Below, piece after piece: positions 1 to 7,959 of a stretch of DNA of 52,841 nt. The DNA is taken from contig SVRK01000008.1 of the NCBI GenBank assembly GCA_015064855.1, positions 1 to 52,841 on the forward strand, written 5' to 3'. The notes under the pieces were generated by a model. The model had not been told where the DNA came from and searched no databases. It worked only from the letters and a program-made list of their open reading frames with translations. The DNA comes from Oscillospiraceae bacterium (GTDB taxonomy: Bacteria > Bacillota > Clostridia > Oscillospirales > CAG-272). Within the stretch, counting starts at the first letter, position 1; the number at the start of each line of letters is the position of its first letter. The translations under genes were made by a program, and so were the position numbers.

Positions 1-51
1 TTTTTGCACTTTTTTCAAAAAAAAACCATTTTTTTTTTTTTTTTGTTCATC

Positions 52-80
52 TTGACAGTTTTCCACATATATGTTAATAT
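52..80 (+). promoter_or_regulatory. Sigma-A-type promoter of the first surface-protein gene
   Basis: TTGACA at 52-57 and TAATAT at 75-80 are separated by 17 bases, about 40 bases before the start codon at 122. The same promoter with near-identical flanks recurs at 2237-2265 in front of the paralogous gene. Confidence 0.75.
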
Positions 81-121
81 AAAGTATAAAAACTCGCGCA
101 ATGCGTAAAAGGAGTAATTTT

Positions 122-1792
122 ATGAAAAAGAAAATCTTTTTAACACTTGCAATAGTTGTGGTTTTAACCTGTCTATTTGCAATTGCTGTTTCTGCTGCTG
201 AGCCAAGCTACAAGGATGGCGAATGGATTTATGCTGCAGATGGCACAACTAAATTGGCAATCAGAGATACTGAAGGAAACCCACTACTTTGGTATATGAA
301 TGGCGAAGAGCTCAAGTATGTAAGAGCAGACCAAACCGACGAAACACTTGATGTTTACGTTAAGTATTCAATTTCTGCAGGTGGCTCTGGCTTTAATGCT
401 GACCACACACCAGTTGCTTGCTTGAAAGACATTGATATTTACGATAACGGTACACAAATTGAAGGTGCAACAATCAACTCTCAAATCGTTCTTTTCAATA
501 TGGAAAAATTGGAAATTGATGCGCTTAATGGCTGGTTATGGGGCAATAAAAACGGTTGTTGTCTGCTTATGCGTGGTATTGTATTTCCAACAACACTTAA
601 GTATATGGGTCAGGAAGGCTTTACAAATCACAAAATAGTTCAAATGTGGAATCTTGAAAACACACAATTCGAGTGGTATAACACTTCCAATTCAGCTCCA
701 TTTTCTAATAGATTTTTGACTCAAGAAGCAACTAATGGAGTTTTAAAATTCCCGGACACCTTAACAATGAACCCAAGCGTTCAATATACCTTAATAAAGA
801 CTGTTATTTTCAGTCCGAATTCTACTGTTGGTAATGATAACCAAACATTAAGAGATATGCCTAATCTTGAAAAGGTTTATATCCATACCGGATTCTACGA
901 AACAGGATTTAATGGTGAAGGACTAAGAGGAACATCCCATTTCCTCATGTTCTTTACAGGAACTGAGGAACAGGCTGCAATTCTAAAAGAGAATACCGCC
1001 AATTCTTGGGGACACAATAACCACTTTAAAGACGATAGAACACAAATAATTTCTTACCAGACCTATTTGTCTGACCCTACAACCTATGACAACGCAAAGA
1101 ATATGATTTACATCGTATGCGGTATTAATTATTGTGATGCATTCTACGACGGCATTCACAATATTGCATCCGACGACCCTGACAACAAGTGCTGTGGAAC
1201 TTGTCAAAGAGAAGAGTGCGGCAAATTTGAAATTAAAGATGACGCTGAGCATACAGAAGAACTAAAGCTTGCATTCGGCGAAAACAAATCAGAAGTAGTA
1301 GATTACTACGCAGATATGTATGTTGTTCACGTATGCAAATATTGTGAAACAGAAATGGCAGATGCTGAAGAATATGGCGCAATGTTTGCAAATAAGGGCA
1401 TGTCCGCATCTTTGTATGACACAGTTGCAATTGCATTTGAGATTGCTATAAATTATGATGCATTAAAAGTATATGAAAACATTACAGAAACAACACTTGC
1501 ATATGGTCTAGTAGTAAGCGCAGACCCAACAGCAACCCCAATCACAGGAGTTGCTGATGGTAATGCTGTGGTAGGTGCAAACACAATTAAGGTTTCTATG
1601 ACTGGTGCAGGCTACACAAACATTTCAACAAAGATTGTCAATGTTCCAACAACTAAAACACTTAATTGTGCCGGCTATGTTATCGAAGGAGAAAAGGTAA
1701 CATACCTTAACTACGAAACAGCAAGTGAAGAGGCGGAAATCTTGTCTTACGAAGTGATTTTAGAAAAAACAGCCGGAGAAGCTGAAATGTAA
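122..1792 (+). CDS. Secreted protein with shared Cys-containing C-terminal module
   Basis: No known enzyme is recognised. The 556-residue product starts with a typical signal peptide (MKKKIF, a hydrophobic stretch, then VSAAE at about residues 23-27), so it should be exported. The ATG at 122 is preferred over the upstream in-frame ATG at 101 because AAAGGAG lies just before it and the protein then begins like its neighbour at 2308. Residues about 120-280 look like degenerate leucine-rich-repeat or beta-solenoid material. From about residue 330 to the end it matches the C-terminal part of the 2308-3990 protein: Cys338, Cys357/358, Cys361, Cys366, then HVCKYC (Cys405, Cys408) and a beta-rich tail. 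The paired cysteines suggest a metal-binding or disulfide-linked module (inference). It has its own promoter and terminator. The surface role is inferred. Confidence 0.75.
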   Translation: MKKKIFLTLAIVVVLTCLFAIAVSAAEPSYKDGEWIYAADGTTKLAIRDTEGNPLLWYMNGEELKYVRADQTDETLDVYVKYSISAGGSGFNADHTPVACLKDIDIYDNGTQIEGATINSQIVLFNMEKLEIDALNGWLWGNKNGCCLLMRGIVFPTTLKYMGQEGFTNHKIVQMWNLENTQFEWYNTSNSAPFSNRFLTQEATNGVLKFPDTLTMNPSVQYTLIKTVIFSPNSTVGNDNQTLRDMPNLEKVYIHTGFYETGFNGEGLRGTSHFLMFFTGTEEQAAILKENTANSWGHNNHFKDDRTQIISYQTYLSDPTTYDNAKNMIYIVCGINYCDAFYDGIHNIASDDPDNKCCGTCQREECGKFEIKDDAEHTEELKLAFGENKSEVVDYYADMYVVHVCKYCETEMADAEEYGAMFANKGMSASLYDTVAIAFEIAINYDALKVYENITETTLAYGLVVSADPTATPITGVADGNAVVGANTIKVSMTGAGYTNISTKIVNVPTTKTLNCAGYVIEGEKVTYLNYETASEEAEILSYEVILEKTAGEAEM

Positions 1793-1816
1793 TTTCTATA
1801 ATTATTAATAAATGAT

Positions 1817-1873
1817 AAAAAACCACTAGCTAAGTGAACTAAATGGTGTTCACTTCAAAGCTAATGGTTTTTT
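1817..1873 (+). terminator. Long imperfect hairpin with T tract
   Basis: The left arm at 1817-1839 pairs with the right arm at 1848-1873 and ends in a run of seven T. It lies 25 bases after the stop of the first surface-protein gene, so it is a Rho-independent terminator. Confidence 0.8.
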
Positions 1874-1898
1874 TATTACACATGGTGTCTTCCAATGC

Positions 1899-2006
1899 GC
1901 CATTATGGACGTAGCGAAGAATCCCTCAAAAGAGACCCTTCAACTACACTGCGTTCCGCTCAGGGTGACACACACTTGTCATTCTGAACGTAGTGAAGAA
2001 TCTCCT
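1899..2006 (+). repeat. Interspersed palindromic repeat cluster
   Basis: Two direct, imperfect copies of a 26-base unit (about 1901-1926 and 1980-2005) share the core CGTAG(C/T)GAAGAATC. Between them, around 1932-1970, lies an inverted copy that ends in CTCAGGGTGACA. Short repeats of this kind occur scattered through many bacterial genomes. No gene is supported between 1793 and 2307. Apart from this cluster and the terminator, about 2010-2185 holds nothing I recognise. Confidence 0.6.
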
Positions 2007-2236
2007 TTTTTGAAAATTCACAAAAACTTAACATTTATGCTTGAATTGTATATTTTAAACAAAAAGATAATATCTATTATCAAGTTTCAAAACACCGCAT
2101 TTTGGCAAAAGCCCTTGTGGGGTGTACGTTTTTTAAAAATCGCTTGTAGCCAAACTTACTTAACATGATTAAAAACGGCACCCACATTTTTGTGCACTTT
2201 TTACAAAAACAAGCCATTTTATTTTTTTTGTTTATC

Positions 2237-2265
2237 TTGACAGTTTTTCACATATATGTTATTAT
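2237..2265 (+). promoter_or_regulatory. Duplicated sigma-A-type promoter of the second surface-protein gene
   Basis: TTGACA at 2237-2242 and TATTAT at 2260-2265 are 17 bases apart. The spacer carries the same CACATATATGT as the promoter at 52-80, and similarity extends upstream through a T-rich tract to about 2186. A perfect 12-base palindrome, GCACATATGTGC, sits at 2279-2290 between promoter and ribosome binding site. Confidence 0.75.
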
Positions 2266-2307
2266 AAATTATCAAAATGCACATATGTGCGCGAAAAGGA
2301 GAAATTT

Positions 2308-3990
2308 ATGAAAAAGAAAATCTTTTTGGCACTTGCAATAAGCGCTTTGCTTGTTTGCTTATTTGCAGTAGGTGTTAGTGCTGCAGGTTCAACAAGTGAT
2401 GAGTTTGCCGCAACTCCTGATACACTTGAGGGCGTAGCAGTACCAACAAAACTTAGCACAAGTGAAAGAGTTGTACTTCTTGGTAGTGACGGAAAATATT
2501 ACACATATCCTACATACTATGTTTTGAAGGACCAAACAAGTGCATCATTTACAGTGAACAATGCATTAAATACGGCTCTCGGCTATGCAGAGGGAACGAA
2601 CCTAAATAGCTACGTTGTTCGTATCGAATATCCTGTAGGTATTACTTACATAAATACAGACCTTAACTACAAGTCTAACCTAAAATATGTAAAGATGTCT
2701 GACACAATAACAGATACAGCGGCAAAGGCGTTCCAAGGCTGCACAAGTATGGAAACTATTATTTTGTCAAATAGCCTAACCACTCTTCAAAACGACCTTT
2801 GTAAGGGCAATAGCAAGATTACCTCTTTGGTTATTCCTGCATCGGTAACAAAAATCAATGGATATTGCTTTGATGGATGTAAAATTTCATCTCTTGTAAA
2901 CTATGCGGAAAATGTAACCTCAATAAGCGGCAACGCCTTTTCCGGCTGTCCAATTACTGAATTTAATTTTCCTGATAAATTAACAAGTATAGGTCAATAT
3001 GCTTTTAATGGTGCACAGTTTACAGAGGTTGACCTTCCAAATACTATAACATCACTTGGCAGCGGTGTTTTCCAAGGTTGTACAAATTTAACATATATTC
3101 GTTTGCCTGAAAGCTTAACGCAAATACCACACGACTTTTTAAAGGGTACTGGCAGTAGCTCAATAACTATTGTTGTTCCTAAGGGCTGTACATCAATTTA
3201 TTCACAGTATTCTCTTGGCAATAGTGGTATTAAATCCATCATATTTACAGGCGATAGCGATGACGCATTCGTTGCAAGCGTGCAAGAAAAGGCATCAGGC
3301 TGGGTATCAAAGATTACTTATGCTAACCACTGTGAATACTATTATGATAATGTTCACGATATAGTTTTCGAAGAGGGTAACACATGTTGCGGTGAATGCT
3401 CAAGATGTGGTTCCTTTAAAATGCATCCAAATCCTATACACGCAGAAGAAATAGTTCTTGCATTTGGTACAGGCGTATACGTTGACGAGGTTGAAGAAAA
3501 AACAACAGACGTAAACTATTACGCAAATATGTACGTTCTCCATGTATGCAAAAACTGCGAAAACGAAACTGCAGATACCGAGGAATATGCACCAATCTTT
3601 GTAAAAATTGGCTATTCCGCTGAAGAAGAGGACACAACCTCAATTTCATTCTTTACGTCAATAAATTATGCATCACTTCTCAAATATGAAGAAATAGCAG
3701 ATACAAAATTGCAATACGGCTTAATAGTAAGTGCTGCAGCATCAAGCACACCAATTAAGAGCGTTGTAGATGGCGCAATTGAGCTTAATGCATCAACAGT
3801 AAAGGTATCAATGACCGATACTGAATATGCAAAGTTCTCAGTAAGAATTTCAAAGCTTCCTGCTAACCAAACACTTAACTGCTGCGGCTATGTAATAGAA
3901 AATGACAAGGTAACCTACCTTGGACACGAAAGTACAAGCGCAGAGGCTGAAATAATCGACCACGCAGGCGTTATTGAGCTTACAAAATAA
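2308..3990 (+). CDS. Secreted BspA-type leucine-rich-repeat protein with Cys C-terminal module
   Basis: This 560-residue protein has a signal peptide (residues 1 to about 26, MKKKIF ... VSAAG). About eight LRR_5/BspA-type repeats follow at residues 124-315, recognisable by the recurring pattern of AF.GC, LTSIG and I.LP elements. The last 220 residues form a module shared with the 122-1792 protein: Cys342, Cys360/361, Cys364, Cys367, then HVCKNC (Cys414, Cys417) and a tail with the matching motif VKVSMT. BspA-type repeats usually mediate binding to host or other surfaces; the ligand here is unknown. The ATG at 2308 follows AAAAGGAG and begins the signal peptide, so the longer reading from 2287 is rejected. 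No LPXTG anchor or SLH domain was seen, so the C-terminal module may itself be the anchor (inference). Confidence 0.85.
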   Translation: MKKKIFLALAISALLVCLFAVGVSAAGSTSDEFAATPDTLEGVAVPTKLSTSERVVLLGSDGKYYTYPTYYVLKDQTSASFTVNNALNTALGYAEGTNLNSYVVRIEYPVGITYINTDLNYKSNLKYVKMSDTITDTAAKAFQGCTSMETIILSNSLTTLQNDLCKGNSKITSLVIPASVTKINGYCFDGCKISSLVNYAENVTSISGNAFSGCPITEFNFPDKLTSIGQYAFNGAQFTEVDLPNTITSLGSGVFQGCTNLTYIRLPESLTQIPHDFLKGTGSSSITIVVPKGCTSIYSQYSLGNSGIKSIIFTGDSDDAFVASVQEKASGWVSKITYANHCEYYYDNVHDIVFEEGNTCCGECSRCGSFKMHPNPIHAEEIVLAFGTGVYVDEVEEKTTDVNYYANMYVLHVCKNCENETADTEEYAPIFVKIGYSAEEEDTTSISFFTSINYASLLKYEEIADTKLQYGLIVSAAASSTPIKSVVDGAIELNASTVKVSMTDTEYAKFSVRISKLPANQTLNCCGYVIENDKVTYLGHESTSAEAEIIDHAGVIELTK

Positions 3991-4001
3991 TAGTTAATTC
4001 C

Positions 4002-4033
4002 AAAAGAACCGCATTTTTGCGGTTCTTTTCATT
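4002..4033 (+). terminator. Rho-independent terminator
   Basis: A perfect 12-base stem (4002-4013 with 4018-4029) with a TTTT loop precedes a T-rich tail, 11 bases after the stop of the LRR protein gene. Confidence 0.9.
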
Positions 4034-4100
4034 TTTATTAATATAGTAAATATAAACAAAAATGTAATATTGTCTTTGTTTAAAATGATAAAAATCAGTT

Positions 4101-4177
4101 ATTCAATTATACATTTATAAACGCATAAATATACATAAATATTCACGAAATATTCATTTTAGCAGAGCGAATATTCA
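4101..4177. promoter_or_regulatory. Cluster of ATTCA half-sites upstream of argG (possible ArgR sites)
   Basis: ATTCA occurs at 4101, 4141, 4152 and 4173. TACATAAATATTCA at 4132-4145 fits the ARG-box form TGAATwwwwATTCA with two mismatches. The sequence is very AT-rich, so chance matches are likely; position ahead of an arginine operon is the main support. The rest of the gap 3991-4297 holds only the terminator and the argG promoter. Confidence 0.35.
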
Positions 4178-4226
4178 AAAAAGTCCACTATTATATATAA
4201 AATGTGAAAAAATATTAAAAAAGTAC

Positions 4227-4255
4227 TTGACAAATGGATAATAAGGTTATATAAT
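4227..4255 (+). promoter_or_regulatory. Strong sigma-A-type promoter of the arginine operon
   Basis: A perfect TTGACA (4227-4232) and a perfect TATAAT (4250-4255) are separated by 17 bases, 42 bases before the argG start codon. Confidence 0.9.
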
Positions 4256-4269
4256 ACAATTCGTAAAAA

Positions 4270-4283
4270 TGAATAAACTTTCA
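4270..4283. promoter_or_regulatory. Candidate ARG box (arginine repressor operator)
   Basis: TGAATAAACTTTCA matches the ARG-box consensus TGAATwwwwATTCA except for C at the fourth central base and T for A in the right arm. It lies just downstream of the -10 box, near the expected transcription start, where a bound hexameric ArgR would block initiation. No argR gene is in the window, so the regulator is inferred. Confidence 0.5.
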
Positions 4284-4297
4284 CAAGGAGAGAAAAA

Positions 4298-5527
4298 ATG
4301 GATAAGAAAAATATTAAAAAGGTAGTTCTTGCATATTCAGGAGGACTTGACACATCAATAATTATTCCTTGGTTAAAGGAAAATTACAACAACTGCGAGG
4401 TTATTGCAGTTTCCGGTAACGTTGGACAAGCAGACGAGCTTGAGGGACTTGAGGAAAAGGCAATTAAAACAGGCGCATCAAAATGCTATATTGAGGACTT
4501 AACTGATGAGTTCGTTGACGAGTACGTTATTCCAACCGTAAAGGCAGGCGCACTTTATGAGGAATATATGCTCGGCACTTCATTTGCTCGCCCAGTAATC
4601 GCAAAGAGAATTGCAGAGATTGCAAAGGCTGAAGGCGCAGACGCTATCTGCCACGGCTGCACAGGTAAGGGTAATGACCAAGTTCGTTTTGAGCTTACAA
4701 TTAAGGCTTTCGCACCTGATATGCCAATCATCGCTCCTTGGAGAGAATGGACAATCAAATCTCGTGAGGAAGAAATTGAATATGCAGAGGCACACAACGT
4801 ACCTCTAAAGATTAACCGTGAAACAAACTACTCAAAGGATAAGAACCTTTGGCATTTAAGCCACGAGGGACTTGACCTTGAGGATGCAGGCAACGAGCCA
4901 CTTTACGACAAGGAAGGCTTCCTTGAAATGGGTGTTTCCCCAATCAAGGCTCCAGATGTACCAACCTATGTTGAGCTTGACTTCGTAAAGGGTATTCCAG
5001 TTGCAATCGACGGCGAAAAGATGAGCGCAAAGGACATTATCTTAAAGCTTAACGAGCTCGGCGGTGCTAATGGTATAGGTCTACTTGACATTGTTGAAAA
5101 CCGTCTTGTTGGTATGAAATGCCGTGGCGTATATGAAACTCCGGGTGGAGCAATCTTGTACGCGGCTCACAGCTACCTTGAAACAATCTGTCTTGACAAA
5201 ATGACAATGCACGAAAAGCAAAAGCTTTCAATCACATTTGCAGAGCTTGTTTATAACGGACAATGGTTTACTCCACTTCGTGAGGCTCTTTCTGCATTCG
5301 TTGACAAGACTCAAGAAAATGTTACAGGTAAAGTAAGAATGAAGCTCTACAAGGGCAACATCATTAAGGCAGGAGTTTGGAGTGATTATTCACTTTACTC
5401 CGAGGAAATTGCTACCTTTGGCGAGGATAACGTTTACAACCAAGCAGACAGTGCTGGATTTATCAACCTCTTTGGTCTTCCAATTAAGGTTCAAGCACAA
5501 GTAAACGCAAAGAATAACAAGAAATAA
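4298..5527 (+). CDS. argG: Argininosuccinate synthase
   Basis: It joins citrulline and aspartate to argininosuccinate using ATP in the cytoplasm, the penultimate step of arginine synthesis. The 409-residue length is normal for the family. The N-terminal PP-loop reads AYSGGLDTS at residues 13-21, and the conserved [13 protein letters not shown] segment of the aspartate/citrulline site follows at about 119-131. The ATG at 4298 has AAGGAGAG seven bases upstream. It is the first gene of the arginine cluster and is directly preceded by a consensus promoter and an ARG-box-like site. The 120 bases before argH hold a palindromic repeat. The call rests on family motifs over the whole length. Confidence 0.97.
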   Translation: MDKKNIKKVVLAYSGGLDTSIIIPWLKENYNNCEVIAVSGNVGQADELEGLEEKAIKTGASKCYIEDLTDEFVDEYVIPTVKAGALYEEYMLGTSFARPVIAKRIAEIAKAEGADAICHGCTGKGNDQVRFELTIKAFAPDMPIIAPWREWTIKSREEEIEYAEAHNVPLKINRETNYSKDKNLWHLSHEGLDLEDAGNEPLYDKEGFLEMGVSPIKAPDVPTYVELDFVKGIPVAIDGEKMSAKDIILKLNELGGANGIGLLDIVENRLVGMKCRGVYETPGGAILYAAHSYLETICLDKMTMHEKQKLSITFAELVYNGQWFTPLREALSAFVDKTQENVTGKVRMKLYKGNIIKAGVWSDYSLYSEEIATFGEDNVYNQADSAGFINLFGLPIKVQAQVNAKNNKK

Positions 5528-5533
5528 TTTTAT

Positions 5534-5578
5534 GCCTTCCCCAAGTAGGGGAAGGGGGACCGCTTGCGGTGGATGAGG
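5534..5578 (+). repeat. Short palindromic interspersed element inside the arginine operon
   Basis: CCTTCCCC...GGGGAAGG followed by ACCGC...GCGGT and GATGAGG forms two consecutive hairpins. Elements with this layout are scattered through Clostridia genomes. It splits argG from argH and supplies a spurious upstream in-frame ATG at 5564 for argH. A TATAAT at 5620-5625 after it lacks a good -35 box, so an internal promoter is only possible. Confidence 0.7.
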
Positions 5579-5647
5579 ATGTTTTTTGAAAAATCCCGTT
5601 CACCGCAAAAAGTGTTTATTATAATACGCGTGCGAAAGGACAAAATT

Positions 5648-7021
5648 ATGGATAAAATGTGGGCAGGAAGATTTGAAAAGGCACTTGATAAGCAAGCTGA
5701 TGATTTTAATTCTTCCATTCATTTCGATAAGAAAATGTATAAAGAGGACATCAAGGGCTCAATTGAGCACGCATTGATGTTATCAAGCGTTGGTATTATC
5801 ACAAAAGAGGAGTATGAAAAAATCGCTGATGGACTTACCTCAATTTTAGAGGACTTAAATAATGGTACCCTCGTTTTTGACGAAAACGCCGAGGACATAC
5901 ATATGTTCAATGAGGCAGAGCTCACAAAAAGAATAGGAGACACAGGTAAAAAGCTTCACACAGCAAGAAGCAGAAACGACCAAGTTGCGCTCGACCTTCG
6001 CCTTTATATGCGAAATCAAACAAATGATATAATAGCTCTTTTAAAGGAGCTAATCAAGGTGACCAAGGATAAGGCAGAAGAAAATCAAGATGCCATTATG
6101 CCGGGCTACACCCACCTTCAAAGAGCACAGCCAATCACATTTGCACAGCATCTTCTTGCTTACTGCATGATGTTTATGCGTGACGTGACAAGACTAAAGG
6201 ATGCACTTGCAAGAATGAATTATTCACCTCTTGGCTCTTGTGCATTAGCTGGCACAACCTATCCGACAGACCGTGATATGGTTGCAAAAAATCTCGGCTT
6301 TGACGGCATTACAATGAACTCTATTGATGGTGTTTCTGACCGTGACTATTGCATTGAGCTTGAAAGCGCATTCGCAACAATTATGATGCACTTATCACGC
6401 TTTAGTGAAGAAATCATCCTTTGGTCAAGCTGGGAATTTAAGTTCGTTGAGCTTGATGATGCCTACACAACAGGCTCCTCAATTATGCCACAAAAGAAGA
6501 ACCCCGATATGGCAGAATTAGTACGTGGCAAGACGGGTAGAGTATATGGCGACCTTATGGCAACCCTTACAATGCTCAAGGGAATTCCACTTGCTTATAA
6601 CAAGGATATGCAGGAGGATAAGGAGGCGATATTTGATGCAACTGAAACGGTTATCAAATGCCTCGGCGTATTTATCCCAATGATAAAAACAATGACTCCA
6701 ATTAAGGAGAATATGTATCAAGCGGCAGGCAAGGGCTTTATAAATGCAACAGACCTTGCAGACTACTTAACAAAGAAGGGTATGCCCTTTAGAAGTGCAT
6801 ACAAAATCGTTGGCACAATAGTCGGTGAGTGCATTAAAAAGGGAATTACCCTTGAAAAAATGTCACTTGAAGAATATAAGGTGCATTCCGATATATTTGA
6901 TAACGATTTATATAACGAAATTTCGCTTGAAACTTGCGTTGCAAAACGTATATCAAGAGGCTCAACAGGATATGAAAGCGTAAAAGAGCAAATTCTTTAC
7001 GTTACGGAGTTTTTGAAATGA
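5648..7021 (+). CDS. argH: Argininosuccinate lyase
   Basis: It splits argininosuccinate into arginine and fumarate, the final biosynthetic step. The 457-residue protein belongs to the fumarase/aspartase superfamily. The start MDKMWAGRF is the usual N terminus for ArgH, and AAAGGA lies eight bases before the ATG at 5648; the longer reading from 5564 begins inside a repeat and is rejected. The family signature GSSIMPQKKNPD, with the flexible catalytic-serine loop, is present at about residues 277-288, and TARSRNDQ at about 107-114. The stop overlaps the argC start by four bases (ATGA), so the two are translationally coupled. Confidence 0.97.
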   Translation: MDKMWAGRFEKALDKQADDFNSSIHFDKKMYKEDIKGSIEHALMLSSVGIITKEEYEKIADGLTSILEDLNNGTLVFDENAEDIHMFNEAELTKRIGDTGKKLHTARSRNDQVALDLRLYMRNQTNDIIALLKELIKVTKDKAEENQDAIMPGYTHLQRAQPITFAQHLLAYCMMFMRDVTRLKDALARMNYSPLGSCALAGTTYPTDRDMVAKNLGFDGITMNSIDGVSDRDYCIELESAFATIMMHLSRFSEEIILWSSWEFKFVELDDAYTTGSSIMPQKKNPDMAELVRGKTGRVYGDLMATLTMLKGIPLAYNKDMQEDKEAIFDATETVIKCLGVFIPMIKTMTPIKENMYQAAGKGFINATDLADYLTKKGMPFRSAYKIVGTIVGECIKKGITLEKMSLEEYKVHSDIFDNDLYNEISLETCVAKRISRGSTGYESVKEQILYVTEFLK

Positions 7022-7950
7022 AAAAAGTATTTATTGACGGAAAAGCGGGCACAACCGGTTTAAGAATTGAAGAACGCTTAAGCGCACGTGACGATATTGA
7101 AATTGTCACCTTGCCAGACGAATTAAGAAAAGACCCAACAGCTAAAAAAGAAGTATTAAACTCGGTTGACGTTGCATTTTTATGCTTGCCCGACCAAGCG
7201 GCTATTGAGTCGGTTTCACTGATAGACAACCCCAATGTGTGCGTAATTGACACCTCAACCGCGCATAGAACCAATCCCGACTGGGCATATGGCTTTGCAG
7301 AGCTTGGCTCGGAGTTTGAAGAAAAAATAAAGAACAGTAAGCGAATTGCAGTTCCCGGCTGTCACGCAAGTGGCTTTATAGCACTTGTTTATCCTCTTGT
7401 AAAGGCAGGCGTTTTGCCCAAGGACGCACTTTTAACTGCTCACTCGTTGACCGGATATAGTGGCGGTGGCAAAAAAATGATTGCTGATTATGAGAATGAC
7501 GAGCTTGATATGTTGTTGAATGGACCAAGACAATATGCCTTGGCTCAAAAGCATAAGCATCTACCTGAAATGACAAAAATTACAGGACTTGAAAACGCGC
7601 CTGTTTTCTGCCCGATAGTAGGAAGCTTTTATTCGGGTATGGAGGTTACAATTCCACTGTTTAAGAGCCAGCTTACAAACGGAGCAACCATTGATAGAGT
7701 AAAGGAAATATATAAAAACACATATAAAGGTCCAATCGTTTCCTATAATGAAGCAAACGACGAGGAAGGCTTTTTGTCCTCTGTTAGATATGAGGATTAC
7801 GACTCAATGTCTATAGAGGTATATGGAAATGATGACCGTATAATTCTCGTTGCAAGATACGACAATTTGGGCAAGGGCGCATCGGGCGCTGCGGTTGAAT
7901 GCCTTAACATAGTTCTTGGTGAACCCAAAACAAAAACACTTGTAATTTAA
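7018..7950 (+). CDS. argC: N-acetyl-gamma-glutamyl-phosphate reductase, short (type 2) form
   Basis: It reduces N-acetylglutamyl phosphate to the semialdehyde with NADPH, the third step to ornithine. At 310 residues it is shorter than the common form (about 345) and resembles the uncommon type-2 ArgC family. The N-terminal dinucleotide-binding region holds GKAGTTGLRI (residues 8-17). The catalytic cysteine is Cys115 in VPGCHASGF, which departs slightly from the usual PGCYPT. A conserved HSLTGYSGGGK segment follows at about 142-152. It overlaps argH by four bases and ends nine bases before argJ. Confidence 0.93.
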   Translation: MKKVFIDGKAGTTGLRIEERLSARDDIEIVTLPDELRKDPTAKKEVLNSVDVAFLCLPDQAAIESVSLIDNPNVCVIDTSTAHRTNPDWAYGFAELGSEFEEKIKNSKRIAVPGCHASGFIALVYPLVKAGVLPKDALLTAHSLTGYSGGGKKMIADYENDELDMLLNGPRQYALAQKHKHLPEMTKITGLENAPVFCPIVGSFYSGMEVTIPLFKSQLTNGATIDRVKEIYKNTYKGPIVSYNEANDEEGFLSSVRYEDYDSMSIEVYGNDDRIILVARYDNLGKGASGAAVECLNIVLGEPKTKTLVI

Positions 7951-7959
7951 GGAGCAAAT

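Noticed and set aside
30..44. 15-base T run at the left edge as a possible terminator or assembly fault
   Set aside because: A similar T-rich tract precedes the duplicated promoter at about 2215-2230, so it is part of the duplicated leader; the exact length may still be uncertain.
5564..5647. 28-residue N-terminal extension of argH
   Set aside because: It would begin inside a palindromic repeat, has no ribosome binding site, and is absent from ArgH relatives; MDKMWAGRF at 5648 is the normal start.
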